From Sphingomonas palmae (GTDB lineage Bacteria; Pseudomonadota; Alphaproteobacteria; Sphingomonadales; Sphingomonadaceae), in contig NZ_FNZZ01000002.1 of NCBI RefSeq assembly GCF_900109565.1, forward strand, positions 617,088-681,087: 64,000 bases of DNA, read 5' to 3'. The notes below the pieces were generated by a model that ran no database searches, had not been told where the DNA came from, and saw only the letters and a list, made by a program, of their open reading frames with translations. Made by a program: the position numbers and the translations under genes. Positions 25,642-33,019 of the stretch are shown here, piece after piece; positions within the stretch are counted from its first letter, which is position 1, and each line of letters starts with the position of its first letter.

Positions 25642-26211
25642 CTAGCCCGCCTCTTCCAGCGCCCGCCGCACCGCGCGCGCCACCTGCCGGCTCGACCGCG
25701 CCATCGCCTCGGGCGCGGCACCCGCCGGCGCGTTGAGCGTAATCGCCACCCGCACTTCCCGCGCCCCGCCGCCCGCGCCGTTCGCCACCACCTGCCCGCT
25801 CGCCGTCGGCACGAACACTTCGGGTCCACGCTCGCCGACCATATACGCCCGCCCCGGCGACACCGGCCCGCCCGTCGCCCGTCCGGGCAAGCCCAGCAGC
25901 CCGAGCAATCCGGTCAGCAATCCGCTACCCGCCGCCCCCTTCGCGCCCACGCCCAGGCTGCCGATCCCCGCCGTCACCGCCGCCTGCGCAATCTCCGACA
26001 GTGCCGACAGCGCGACCCCGCGCAGGTCGTCGAACCCAAGCTTCCCCGTCCTGACCGCGCGCGCCAGCGCCGTCTCGACCGCACGCCCGGCGCGGTCGGC
26101 ACCCGCCACGAACGGGCCGTCCAACGCCTGGCGCATCTCGCCCACGTCGCGCGCGAACCCCGCGGTGTCGGCGCGCACGCCGATCACCAGCCGCTCGATT
26201 TCCTCATCCAT
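25642..26211 (-). CDS. GTA gp11-type tail tape measure protein
   Basis: 189 residues, short as in GTAs where the tail is about 50 nm. The N-terminus has charged helix (L-V-I-G-V-R-A-D-T-A-G-F-A-R-D-V-G-E-M-R), then a Gly/Ala-rich hydrophobic centre, then G-G-P-V-S-P-G-R-A-Y-M-V-G-E-R-G-P-E-V-F-V-P, the standard C-terminal signature of lambda gpH-like tape measures. The length of this protein sets the tail length. It overlaps the end of the assembly chaperone gene by eight bases. Confidence 0.85.
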   Translation of the reverse strand: MDEEIERLVIGVRADTAGFARDVGEMRQALDGPFVAGADRAGRAVETALARAVRTGKLGFDDLRGVALSALSEIAQAAVTAGIGSLGVGAKGAAGSGLLTGLLGLLGLPGRATGGPVSPGRAYMVGERGPEVFVPTASGQVVANGAGGGAREVRVAITLNAPAGAAPEAMARSSRQVARAVRRALEEAG

Positions 26212-26398
26212 CCGGATATCGCTCCCGCAACCGCGCCAGCACGCCGCCGTCCGCCGGCTCGGCCTGCTCGCCCATCATGGCTTCGAACATCGCCGCGACC
26301 TCGTCGGGCGTCGCGCGCCAGAACGCGTCGGGCGACCAGCCCCAGGCAACACCCGTCATCCCCGCCAGCCGCCGCGCGGCCCGCGCGAAATCGCCCAT
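26204..26398 (-). CDS. Tail assembly chaperone, GTA gp10.1-like
   Basis: 64 residues. W-G-W-S-P-D-A-F-W-R-A-T-P-D-E-V is the signature of the small Phage_TAC_6-type chaperone that follows gp10 in GTAs. In tailed phages this pair is often made by a frameshift between the two frames; here they are separate genes joined by a TGATG (stop and start share one base at 26398). It acts during tape-measure and tube assembly and is not in the mature particle. Confidence 0.8.
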   Translation of the reverse strand: MGDFARAARRLAGMTGVAWGWSPDAFWRATPDEVAAMFEAMMGEQAEPADGGVLARLRERYPDG

Positions 26399-26724
26399 CA
26401 CCGCCCCGCCAGCACCTGCCGCAGCAGCAGCTTGAGCACCGGCGTCACCGCCGCCAGCCCGGCCTCCGCCACCGCCTCGCCCAACCGCTCGCGCGTGACG
26501 CTTTCCGGCGCATCGTGGCGGCAATGCCAGAACAGCGCCACCATCTCAGCCAGCGTGATGCGCCCGTCCGCCGCGCGCTCCACCAGCGCGAACAGCGACC
26601 CCAGCTCGCCCTCCGCCGCTACCAGCCGCGCGAACGTCGGCCGCAGCGTGATCGCCGCGCCACCGACGCGCAACGCCGCCTCGCCCCTCATGGGATTAGC
26701 AGGCGCTGTATCCGCCCCGCTCAC
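26398..26724 (-). CDS. Tail assembly chaperone, GTA gp10-like
   Basis: 108 residues. L-R-P-T-F-A-R-L-V-A-A-E-G-E-L-G-S-L-F-A-L-V-E-R and F-W-H-C-R match the GTA gp10/Phage_TAC_11 family. It is expected to bind the tape measure protein before tube polymerisation. The ATG overlaps the end of the tail tube gene (ATGA at 26721-26724), and the stop is shared with the next start. Confidence 0.83.
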   Translation of the reverse strand: MSGADTAPANPMRGEAALRVGGAAITLRPTFARLVAAEGELGSLFALVERAADGRITLAEMVALFWHCRHDAPESVTRERLGEAVAEAGLAAVTPVLKLLLRQVLAGR

Positions 26725-27128
26725 GAACTCACCACCGGACCCGAGCTCTCCAGCGACAGCGTGTAACTACGCTCGCCGTTGTAATCCCCGGCATAGTCGA
26801 GCCGAGTGACCAGGAACCGCCCCGTCATCGCCTCGCCGCTCTCGAACGTCAGCCGGTAATCGTCGATCGTGCCCGCCAGCGCGCTCGCCTTCACGCGCAA
26901 CTCCGCGTCCGACCCCGTGAACACGCCCGCCCCCGACACGCTGACGTGCCTGACACCCGCGCCCGACAGCAATTCGCGCCACCCGCCCGAATCCTTGCTC
27001 GTCACCGCGACCGCCTCGCCGTTCACCGACACCTGCGTCGTCCGCAGCCCCGCCACCGTCCGATACGCCACCGGACTGCCGCCATCGCCGACCTTCAAGA
27101 GAAACGCCGACCCCTTCTCCACCGCCAT
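26721..27128 (-). CDS. GTA gp9-type major tail (tube) protein
   Basis: 135 residues of the TP901-1-like major tail protein family. G-S-A-F-L-L-K-V-G-D-G, V-A-G-L-R-T-T-Q-V-S-V-N-G and the beta-rich C-terminus with Y-A-G-D-Y-N-G-E-R-S-Y-T-L-S-L-E-S-S-G fit the tube fold. It polymerises into the tail tube. AGGAGAAAATCAC precedes the ATG. Immediately before that ribosome site is a terminator-shaped hairpin, so its expression may be separated from the head genes. Confidence 0.87.
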   Translation of the reverse strand: MAVEKGSAFLLKVGDGGSPVAYRTVAGLRTTQVSVNGEAVAVTSKDSGGWRELLSGAGVRHVSVSGAGVFTGSDAELRVKASALAGTIDDYRLTFESGEAMTGRFLVTRLDYAGDYNGERSYTLSLESSGPVVSS

Positions 27129-27144
27129 GTGATTTTCTCCTGAC

Positions 27145-27174
27145 CAAAAACCCCTCTCCCCAAAGGGGAGAGGG
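27145..27174 (-). terminator. Terminator-shaped hairpin between GTA gp8 and gp9
   Basis: On the minus strand CCCTCTCCCC, TTT, GGGGAGAGGG(G) forms a ten-base-pair stem followed by TTTTTGG, the full form of an intrinsic terminator. It is read in the direction of the GTA operon and ends a few bases before the gp9 ribosome-binding site. The same stretch belongs to a CCTCTCCCC-type intergenic repeat seen widely in sphingomonads, so it may have arrived as a repeat. Confidence 0.7.
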
Positions 27175-27212
27175 AGGGAGCACCGAAGGTGCGGAAGGGT
27201 GAGGGGCCGCCC
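27148..27212. repeat. CCTCTCCCC/GGGGAGAGG intergenic repeat unit
   Basis: The stretch holds two hairpins in a row: CCCCTCTCCCC-AAA-GGGGAGAGGG and GCACC-GAA-GGTGC, followed by GGAAGGGTGAGGGG. This layout is that of a short intergenic repeat common in high-GC alphaproteobacteria. Only one copy was recognised in this window. Confidence 0.6.
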
Positions 27213-27263
27213 GGAAGCACTTCGCATCCGCGACACTCCCCCAAGCACTCCCCACCCCACCCA

Positions 27264-27659
27264 TCATTCCGCCAACACCCGCACGCGGTGATTCACCATC
27301 GCCGCCCACGCACCCTTGCCGCTCGCGACCACGCTCGACCTAAGCAGCACCACGCTCGCCACCCGCCACCCATCCAGCGCGCGCGGCAGCCCCGCCACCG
27401 CCGCCTCGACCGCCGCCGCGAGTTCGCCCGCGCGCACCGGCGAGTCCCCACGGTCGCGCACCGTCACCGCGACGCGCAGCTCGCGCCCCGCCGCGTCCTT
27501 GGTGCTCCAGTCGCTCGCCACCACGTCGCCCAGCAGCACGAACGGCGCCGCCGCGCTCACCCCCGCCCCCTCCCACACGCCATTGACGCCGCCGACGCCG
27601 CGCAGTCGCGCCAGCACGCCCGCGCGCACGGCCGCCGCGGCGCTCACCCCCTCACCCAT
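27264..27659 (-). CDS. GTA gp8-type tail terminator (DUF3168)
   Basis: 131 residues. A-A-V-R-A-G-V-L-A-R-L, P-F-V-L-L-G-D-V, W-S-T-K-D and the V-x-V-R-D-R-G strand match DUF3168, the family of tail-terminator proteins that cap the tube at the head end. The C-terminus has H-R-V-R-V. It lies 12 bases after the preceding small gene, with 135 bases to gp9. Confidence 0.84.
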   Translation of the reverse strand: MGEGVSAAAAVRAGVLARLRGVGGVNGVWEGAGVSAAAPFVLLGDVVASDWSTKDAAGRELRVAVTVRDRGDSPVRAGELAAAVEAAVAGLPRALDGWRVASVVLLRSSVVASGKGAWAAMVNHRVRVLAE

Positions 27660-27671
27660 CCGCGCCTCCCC

Positions 27672-27890
27672 TCACCACAGCCAGCCTGCGACATCGCGCA
27701 GCACCGCCTCCTCGACGCGCCGCGCGTGCAAGGCAGGCGCGCTCACACCCACGCGACCGTCCTCCGCCGCGACCACCACGCCCGGCACGTCGCGCAACCG
27801 CGTCGCCAGCCGCGCGATCACGCCCGCGACCGCGCGTGCCGCACGCCGCTCCGCGACGCGCTGCAGTTGCTGCTCGAACCCGCCGCTCAC
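27672..27890 (-). CDS. Small protein at the GTA gp7 position
   Basis: 72 residues, starting at GTG 27890 which overlaps the gp6 stop (GTGA). It is rich in Arg and Val (L-A-T-R-L-R-D-V-P-G-V-V-V-A-A-E-D) and ends in V-A-G-W-L-W. In R. capsulatus this slot encodes a ~110-residue head-closure protein; this one is shorter and shows no clear head-closure motif. It may be a reduced or unrelated replacement. Supported as a gene mainly by the tight overlap and by the strand-helix-strand pattern. Confidence 0.6.
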   Translation of the reverse strand: MSGGFEQQLQRVAERRAARAVAGVIARLATRLRDVPGVVVAAEDGRVGVSAPALHARRVEEAVLRDVAGWLW

Positions 27891-28429
27891 GCATGCACCG
27901 CGCGGGTCAGCGCCAGCCGGCGGAACGGCCGCCACAGCGCGGTCACCGCCGCGGGCACCGACGCCTCGCCGCCGCGATGCTCGAACAGGTGCGCCGCCAG
28001 CATCACCACGCCTTGCCGAACCGCGGCGGGCAGCCCCGCCCAGTCGCTCGCCAGCCCCGCACGCACCGTCACGCTCGCCCGCCGCGCCGTGCGCACCCAG
28101 CCGCGCGCCTCGGCATCCACGTCGACCGCGTAATCCGCGATCGGCAGCGCCGTCCCCGCCGCCACCACCGCCGTGATCGCCGACACCGGCGCGACCGGCA
28201 GCAGCTGCCACGCCGCACCTGCTTCCACCAACACCACCGACGCCTCGCGCGCGATCAGCACCTGCGCCAGGAACTGCTCCGCCACGCCCAGCGCCGCCTC
28301 CGCATAGCCCGCGATCAGCGCGTCCTCGTCGCCGCTCGCCACGCGCAGCTGCGCCTTGATCGCCGCCACCGCCGACGCACGATCCTCCCCGCCCAGCGCC
28401 ACTGCGCCGGGCCCGTTCGTCACCGTCAT
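27887..28429 (-). CDS. GTA gp6-type head-tail adaptor
   Basis: 180 residues. The helical N-terminus I-K-A-Q-L-R-V-A-S-G-D-E-D-A-L-I-A-G-Y-A-E-A-A matches the connector-family helix that binds the portal ring, followed by beta strands and the late block L-P-A-A-V-R-Q-G-V-V-M-L-A-A-H-L-F-E-H-R. It joins portal to the tail proteins. The start at 28429 is chosen because upstream frame sequence is Arg-rich and lies in the hairpin region. Confidence 0.84.
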   Translation of the reverse strand: MTVTNGPGAVALGGEDRASAVAAIKAQLRVASGDEDALIAGYAEAALGVAEQFLAQVLIAREASVVLVEAGAAWQLLPVAPVSAITAVVAAGTALPIADYAVDVDAEARGWVRTARRASVTVRAGLASDWAGLPAAVRQGVVMLAAHLFEHRGGEASVPAAVTALWRPFRRLALTRAVHA

Positions 28430-28507
28430 TTGCGCACCCCGTGCTCTCTTCCGCCACGCCGTCAGACGGAGGCGGCGGTGCCGCCACCGCTGCCCGCCGC
28501 GGCATCT

Positions 28508-28533
28508 CCCTGGATTGCCTCGGCAATCCAGGG
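28508..28533 (-). other. Perfect 12-bp hairpin after the capsid gene
   Basis: CCCTGGATTGCC and GGCAATCCAGGG form a perfect 12-base-pair stem with a two-base loop, between the capsid stop and gp6. No T tract follows on the minus strand, so it is not a standard terminator. It may protect the 3' end of a processed capsid mRNA or reduce downstream transcription. Confidence 0.6.
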
Positions 28534-28543
28534 GTGCCCGCAC

Positions 28544-29572
28544 TTACGCTGCAGCGAACTTCATCAGCTTGATCGCCTCGCTGTTCGACACGCACCCGCC
28601 GACGCGCTTGGTCGCGTAAAAGGTCACGAACGGCTTGTTCGAATAGGGATCGCGCAGCACGTTGGTTTCGCTGCGTTCCGCGATCAGATACCCCGCCTTG
28701 AAGTTGCCGAACGCGATCGACAGGCTGTTCGCCGCGATGTCGGGCATGTCCTCCGCCTCGACCACCGCGTAACCGAGCAGCGTCGCCGGCTGCCCGCTCG
28801 TCAGGCTCGGCTGCCACAGGAACTGCCCGTCGGCGGTCTTGAACTTGCGGATGCGCGCCGCGGTCGACGCGTTCATCACCCAGCACGCACCCTGCCGGTA
28901 GGGCGCACGGAGCGACTGCACCAGGTCGATCAACCGCTCGGGCGCGCCGCTGCCGAAATCGCCCGCCGCCCCGCTCGCCATATATTGCAGCGTTCCGAAG
29001 GCGCGCGTCGCGTCGCCCGCATTGCTCGTCGCAGCTTGCAGGAACCCGCGCGGGCGGTTGACGCCGTTGCCGTTCACGAACGCGGCGCCTTCCGCCTTGG
29101 CGAACTCCGCCGCGATCTCGCCCGCCAGCCAGCCTTCGACGTCGAACAATGCGTCGTCCAGCATCGCCTGGCTAGCCGACGGATTGGCGAACAGCTCGCC
29201 CATCGGCGGCGCGATCTCGGCGAAGACGGGCGTCGCCGTCACCGGCCGCGCATCGGTTTCCGCCGCCCAGCCCGACGGCGTGCCCCCCGTCGTCACCAGC
29301 TTGCGATACCCGGCCGACCCCACCTGCACCACGCTGGCGATGCTGCGGATCGGGCTGGCGCTCTTCAGCGTCGCGTCGATCACCGCGTCGATCTCCTTCG
29401 GGATCGCGTAGCCGCCGGCATCGCCCGTTATCCCGGTGAATGCCTTGGTCTCGATCATCGCTCCCGACCGGACGAAGCCGTCGAAGCCCGCGCCCGACCG
29501 CACGAAGCCGTCAAACGCACCCGCCACTTCACGCGCACCGTCCAGCACCGGGCGCACCACCACGTCGTTCAT
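28544..29572 (-). CDS. GTA gp5-type major capsid protein (HK97 fold)
   Basis: 342 residues, shorter than the ~400 usual for HK97-type capsid precursors. G-G-Y-A-I-P-K-E-I-D-A-V-I-D-A-T-L is the start of the mature coat, with G-Y-R-K-L-V-T-T-G-G and A-E-T following, and A-A-R-I-R-K-F-K-T-A-D-G-Q-F-L-W later. Only about 45 residues precede the mature start, so the scaffolding delta region is nearly absent, and these contain a tandem F-D-G-F-V-R-S-G-A repeat. GGGAG sits well for the ATG at 29572; the ATG at 29578 is too close. Confidence 0.88.
   Translation of the reverse strand: MNDVVVRPVLDGAREVAGAFDGFVRSGAGFDGFVRSGAMIETKAFTGITGDAGGYAIPKEIDAVIDATLKSASPIRSIASVVQVGSAGYRKLVTTGGTPSGWAAETDARPVTATPVFAEIAPPMGELFANPSASQAMLDDALFDVEGWLAGEIAAEFAKAEGAAFVNGNGVNRPRGFLQAATSNAGDATRAFGTLQYMASGAAGDFGSGAPERLIDLVQSLRAPYRQGACWVMNASTAARIRKFKTADGQFLWQPSLTSGQPATLLGYAVVEAEDMPDIAANSLSIAFGNFKAGYLIAERSETNVLRDPYSNKPFVTFYATKRVGGCVSNSEAIKLMKFAAA
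29456..29515. repeat. 30-bp tandem repeat within the capsid gene 5' end
   Basis: CGACCGGACGAAGCCGTCGA and CGACCGCACGAAGCCGTCAA occur 30 bases apart. In the minus-strand reading they encode two copies of F-D-G-F-V-R-S-G-A at residues ~20-28 and ~30-38 of the capsid. The few base differences are mostly at third positions, so both copies are kept in frame. Confidence 0.75.
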
Positions 29573-29676
29573 GCACATTCTCCCACACGAAAAGACCCCG
29601 CCCGCAACCGCGAACGAGCCCAAGAGGACGAGGCGATGCGCCCCGCCCGAACCAGAAATGACCGGAAAACCCTCGC

Positions 29677-30048
29677 CTAGGCGGCGCTCACCCGCTCCAC
29701 TCGCGCCGCCGGCTGCATCGGCACCGCGACGAGACTCACCTCGGCAAGCTCCGCGCGCAGGATCTCGCGCCACGCGCCGCGGCGCACCACGCGCGCGCGG
29801 TACCCGACCGACAGCCCAGGCAACGCCCCCGCGCGCACCCGCCGCGCCACCTTGGCATCCGCGACCACCGCCGTCACGCGAAGCCCACGCGCATCCTCGC
29901 CGATCGCCTCGATCCGCCCGACCGCACGCCCGCGATGCTGCACCAGTAGCGGCACGTGACCCACACCCGCGAACGCGCCTGCGCGCATCACGTCACCCGC
30001 GCGATCGGGCGCATCGAACACCGCGGCATAGCCCTCGACGCGGATCAC
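29677..30048 (-). CDS. GTA gp4-type prohead protease (HK97 family)
   Basis: 123 residues, compact against ~190 in phages. G-Y-A-A-V-F-D opens the fold; L-V-Q-H-R-G carries the catalytic histidine near residue 38 and L-P-G-L-S-V-G-Y the catalytic serine near residue 76. It cleaves the capsid precursor during head maturation. GTG at 30048 overlaps the upstream stop (GTGA) and yields the family N-terminus. A 104-base gap with no ORF precedes the capsid gene. Confidence 0.85.
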   Translation of the reverse strand: MIRVEGYAAVFDAPDRAGDVMRAGAFAGVGHVPLLVQHRGRAVGRIEAIGEDARGLRVTAVVADAKVARRVRAGALPGLSVGYRARVVRRGAWREILRAELAEVSLVAVPMQPAARVERVSAA

Positions 30049-30371
30049 TTGACCCACTCGCCGAAGCCCAGCTTCACCGCGAGGCCCAGCAGCAGCAGCG
30101 CGCACGCCATCCGCGCCACCCACGCGATCAGTGCCTTCCACGCCGACCGTTTCGCGTCGCGCCACGCCTTCAACAATTCGCGCAGCTCCGCCACGTCCGC
30201 GCCCGCCGCCGCGTCAGCGAGGCCGAGCCGCGTCAAGGCGCGCGTCGCGCCCAGCTCGCCCGCTTCCTCCGCGATCGCGCGCAGCGTCGCCATGTCGGCA
30301 CCGCGCTCCCCGGCCTGCGCCATCAGCTGCGCCAGCACGCCGGCACTCGCTCCACCCGCCGCCGCGCTCAT
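30045..30371 (-). CDS. Small membrane-anchored protein between portal and protease (DUF6127-like)
   Basis: 108 residues. The first ~75 are helical with L-R-A-I-A-E-E-A-G-E-L-G-A-T-R-A-L and L-R-E-L-L-K-A-W-R-D-A-K-R-S-A-W; the end is a single hydrophobic segment (V-A-R-M-A-C-A-L-L-L-L-G-L-A-V) followed by a short tail. It is held by ATGA and GTGA overlaps in the GTA operon and resembles the DUF6127 family found at this place in sphingomonads. The membrane segment suggests a role during head assembly at the membrane or release; this is inference. Confidence 0.7.
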   Translation of the reverse strand: MSAAAGGASAGVLAQLMAQAGERGADMATLRAIAEEAGELGATRALTRLGLADAAAGADVAELRELLKAWRDAKRSAWKALIAWVARMACALLLLGLAVKLGFGEWVK

Positions 30372-31453
30372 GCCCAGCCCACCATCTGGCGCTTCTCGTC
30401 GCGCGTGACGAAATCGGCCGCGGCGACCATCCGCCACAATCGCTCGCGGTCCTCGACCAGTGCGGGCACCATATCCATGTCGACCTCCAGCACCGCGCCC
30501 TCGAACCACTCGGCCAGCCCCTCGCGCATCGCCGACAGGATCGCCCCTGCCAGCGGCAGCACGCTCAGCCGCCACAGCGCCTTGTTCGCTTCCTTGTAGT
30601 TCGCGTGCGTGCTGTCGCCCGGCAGCCCGAGCAGCATGGAGGGCACGCCGAACGCCAGCGCGATCTCGCGCGCCGCCGCCGCTTTCGTCGCCACGAAGTC
30701 CATGTCGGCGGGCGTCAGGCTCATCGCCTGCCACTTCAGGCCTCCTTCCAGCAGCATCGGCCGCCCCGCGTTCGCCGCGCCCTGGAACCCCGCCTCCATC
30801 TCCTCCTTCAACCGCCGGAACTGCTCGGCGGACAAGGTCGCGCCGTCGCCCGCGTCGTACACCAGCGCGCCCGATGGCCGGGCGGCATTGTCGAGCAACG
30901 CCTTGTTCCACGCCGCCGCCGCATTGTGGATCGCGATCGCACCCGACGCCGCACCCAGGCAGCCGAGCCCGTAATGATCGTCGACCGGATTGAACGCGCG
31001 GACGTGGATCACGCTCTCCGCCGGCAACCGCGTCACCCGCTCGGCCACCGTATAGCGATACGCCGTCGGCCAGCCGAACGCGTCGGGCTCGACGGTCACC
31101 CGCTCGGGCCGAAGCGCGAACAGCGCCGCCGGCCGCCCATCCTCACCGCGCCCAATCTGCACGAACGCATTGCCGTGCAGCAGCAACTGCGCCGCCACCG
31201 CCTCCAGCAACCCGCGTCGCGCCACCAGCGCGCGCAGGCCATCATCACTGACGTTCAGCGGCGCACCCCCGACGCTCTCCGCCACCAGCTTCACCGCGCG
31301 CTGCGCCACCGCGTTGCGGCAGTACCCGGCGCGCACCTGTGCCTCATAGGACGCGGGCCACTCGCCCACGCCCACGCGCAGCCCTCCGCCCAACACGCGC
31401 GACAACACCGGACGCGACTCCTCGCGCCCGGGCTTCCACCCGAACCATGCCAT
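30368..31453 (-). CDS. GTA gp3-type portal protein (HK97 family)
   Basis: 361 residues. Y-C-R-N-A-V-A-Q-R-A-V, L-L-L-H-G-N-A-F-V, the Y-G-L-G-C-L-G segment, and F-G-V-P-S-M-L-L-G-L-P-G-D-S-T-H-A-N-Y-K-E-A-N match HK97-type portals. Twelve copies form the ring through which TerL pumps DNA. CAGGGGAAAAGATT precedes the ATG. It is separated from TerL by 240 bases with no supported gene. Confidence 0.9.
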   Translation of the reverse strand: MAWFGWKPGREESRPVLSRVLGGGLRVGVGEWPASYEAQVRAGYCRNAVAQRAVKLVAESVGGAPLNVSDDGLRALVARRGLLEAVAAQLLLHGNAFVQIGRGEDGRPAALFALRPERVTVEPDAFGWPTAYRYTVAERVTRLPAESVIHVRAFNPVDDHYGLGCLGAASGAIAIHNAAAAWNKALLDNAARPSGALVYDAGDGATLSAEQFRRLKEEMEAGFQGAANAGRPMLLEGGLKWQAMSLTPADMDFVATKAAAAREIALAFGVPSMLLGLPGDSTHANYKEANKALWRLSVLPLAGAILSAMREGLAEWFEGAVLEVDMDMVPALVEDRERLWRMVAAADFVTRDEKRQMVGWA

Positions 31454-31693
31454 AATCTTTTCCCCTGTCCTGCTAAGGCAGCGCTGCCGCTCACCTCGCG
31501 AAGAGGCGCGAAAGCCCGCTGCGGGTGAGGTCTTCGGTACTGGCCGCCAGCACCATTGCTCGTCGGCTCGGCCGATGGGCGCACGCTATAGCCGTTTCGG
31601 ACGTCGACCCTGCTATCCACCACCCCGCCGTCTGAGTGCATCTCAACGCGTTTGATCGAGCAACTTGATGTCGCGCAGCCGCGCCGCCCACGT
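31454..31693. other. 240-base gap inside the GTA operon
   Basis: No gene is supported between portal and TerL. The minus-strand sequence has an imperfect inverted repeat (ACCTC near 31492 and GAGGT near 31527) and several short frames without ribosome sites or family resemblance. Elsewhere in the cluster genes overlap, so this gap is unusual. It could hold an internal promoter or the decayed remains of a gene. Confidence 0.5.
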
Positions 31694-33019
31694 CTACCCG
31701 AGTAAACGCACGCTCGCGGGCCCGCGCGCATCCAGCATCAGCGCGCTCAGCGCCCAGACGCAGGCGTCGGCGCGGTCGGGCGATCGACCCGGCCCCTCGT
31801 ACCCGCCGCCCGCCTGCAATCCCGCCAGCTCGTCCTCCAGCGCCGGAAACGCCCCCGCGTGCCACACCCGCCGCACCTCATACAGAGCCGCGACCGGCTC
31901 GGCGCGCGCCGACTTGCCGCGGCTCGCGTGCACCAGCGTCACCGGCAATCGCGCATCCGCCGCGCGCAGCACCTCCCCGACCATGTCGCCGCCCTGGTTC
32001 TTCTCCGCGACGATCCGGTCCGCGCCGTGCCGCGCCGCGCATCCTGCGACCGCACGCGCCCAGGCGTCGGGCGAGGCACCAGCAATACTCGCATCCTCCA
32101 GCACATAGCCGCAATCGTCCACGCCCAGCCCGGCGGCGACGATCCCGCACGCGTCGCCGTCCGCGCTCGCCGGCGGGTCGACCCCGACCACCACGCGCCG
32201 CAAGCTCGGCACCGCGCCCGCGCGCACGCGCTGCCGGTCGATCAACGCGCGCGTCCACAGCGCGCCGACCACGTCCGCCATCATCTCGCCCTCCAGTTCC
32301 TGTCGCCCCAGCCGCGTGCCGCCGTACGCCGCCTCCATCGCCGACACGAACCGCGCCGGCAGATGCGGATTGTCGCGCGTCGCCCCGCGCGTCTCGACCG
32401 TGCCCGCCGCGGTCATCACCTGCCGCATCAGCGCGGTCGTGCGCGGCGTCGTCGTCACCAGCGCGCGCGGATCATCCCCCAGCCGCAGCCCCATCAGCAG
32501 GTTGTTCCACGCCTCCACGCCCTTCCATTTGCCCAGCTCGTCCGCCCAGGCGAAATGATGCTCCGGCCCGCGCAAGGCTTCCGGGTTCGCTGCCGAATAG
32601 ACCGTCGCCACTGCGCCCGACGGCCAGCGCACCTCGCCCGCCGTCGGCTTCCACACGACGGCCGCGTCAGCACCCGCCACCGCGATCACCCCGCTCGGCC
32701 CTTCGACCATGACGCGGCGCGCATCCTCGATCGTCGCACCGACCAGTGCCACGCGCACCGCCGCGCTGCGGGCCGCTGCGTTGACCCATTCCGCGCCCGC
32801 GCGCGTCTTGCCGAACCCGCGCCCGGCACGGATCAGCCACACCTGCCACTCGCCCGGCGGCGCCAACTGGCCCTCGTGCGCGCGCAGCGACCAACGCCCC
32901 GCCAATTCGCGGCGATGTCCGACCGTCAATTGCCGCAGGATGCGCGCGCGCCCGGCCGGCGACAGCCGCGCCAGCCGCTCGACCGGCGTGGCGGGCGGCT
33001 CCTCCCCCGCCACGCTCAC
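31694..33019 (-). CDS. GTA gp2-type large terminase (TerL)
   Basis: 441 residues. The ATPase has a Walker A G-R-G-F-G-K-T at about residues 66-72, a Walker B ending in A-W-A-D-E-L, and the coupling segment T-T-T-P-R. The nuclease domain has G-V-D-P-P-A-S with the first metal Asp, V-A-E-K-N-Q-G-G-D-M, and the late S-P-D-R-A-D-A acid. It packages headfuls of host DNA in GTAs. Its ATG overlaps the TerS stop (ATGA). Confidence 0.93.
   Translation of the reverse strand: MSVAGEEPPATPVERLARLSPAGRARILRQLTVGHRRELAGRWSLRAHEGQLAPPGEWQVWLIRAGRGFGKTRAGAEWVNAAARSAAVRVALVGATIEDARRVMVEGPSGVIAVAGADAAVVWKPTAGEVRWPSGAVATVYSAANPEALRGPEHHFAWADELGKWKGVEAWNNLLMGLRLGDDPRALVTTTPRTTALMRQVMTAAGTVETRGATRDNPHLPARFVSAMEAAYGGTRLGRQELEGEMMADVVGALWTRALIDRQRVRAGAVPSLRRVVVGVDPPASADGDACGIVAAGLGVDDCGYVLEDASIAGASPDAWARAVAGCAARHGADRIVAEKNQGGDMVGEVLRAADARLPVTLVHASRGKSARAEPVAALYEVRRVWHAGAFPALEDELAGLQAGGGYEGPGRSPDRADACVWALSALMLDARGPASVRLLG

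Noticed and set aside
19933..33019. Long plus-strand open frames antisense to the GTA genes (for example 751 codons from 19939)
   Set aside because: They are Arg/His/Pro-rich, have no domain resemblance and arise from the high third-position GC of the real minus-strand genes.
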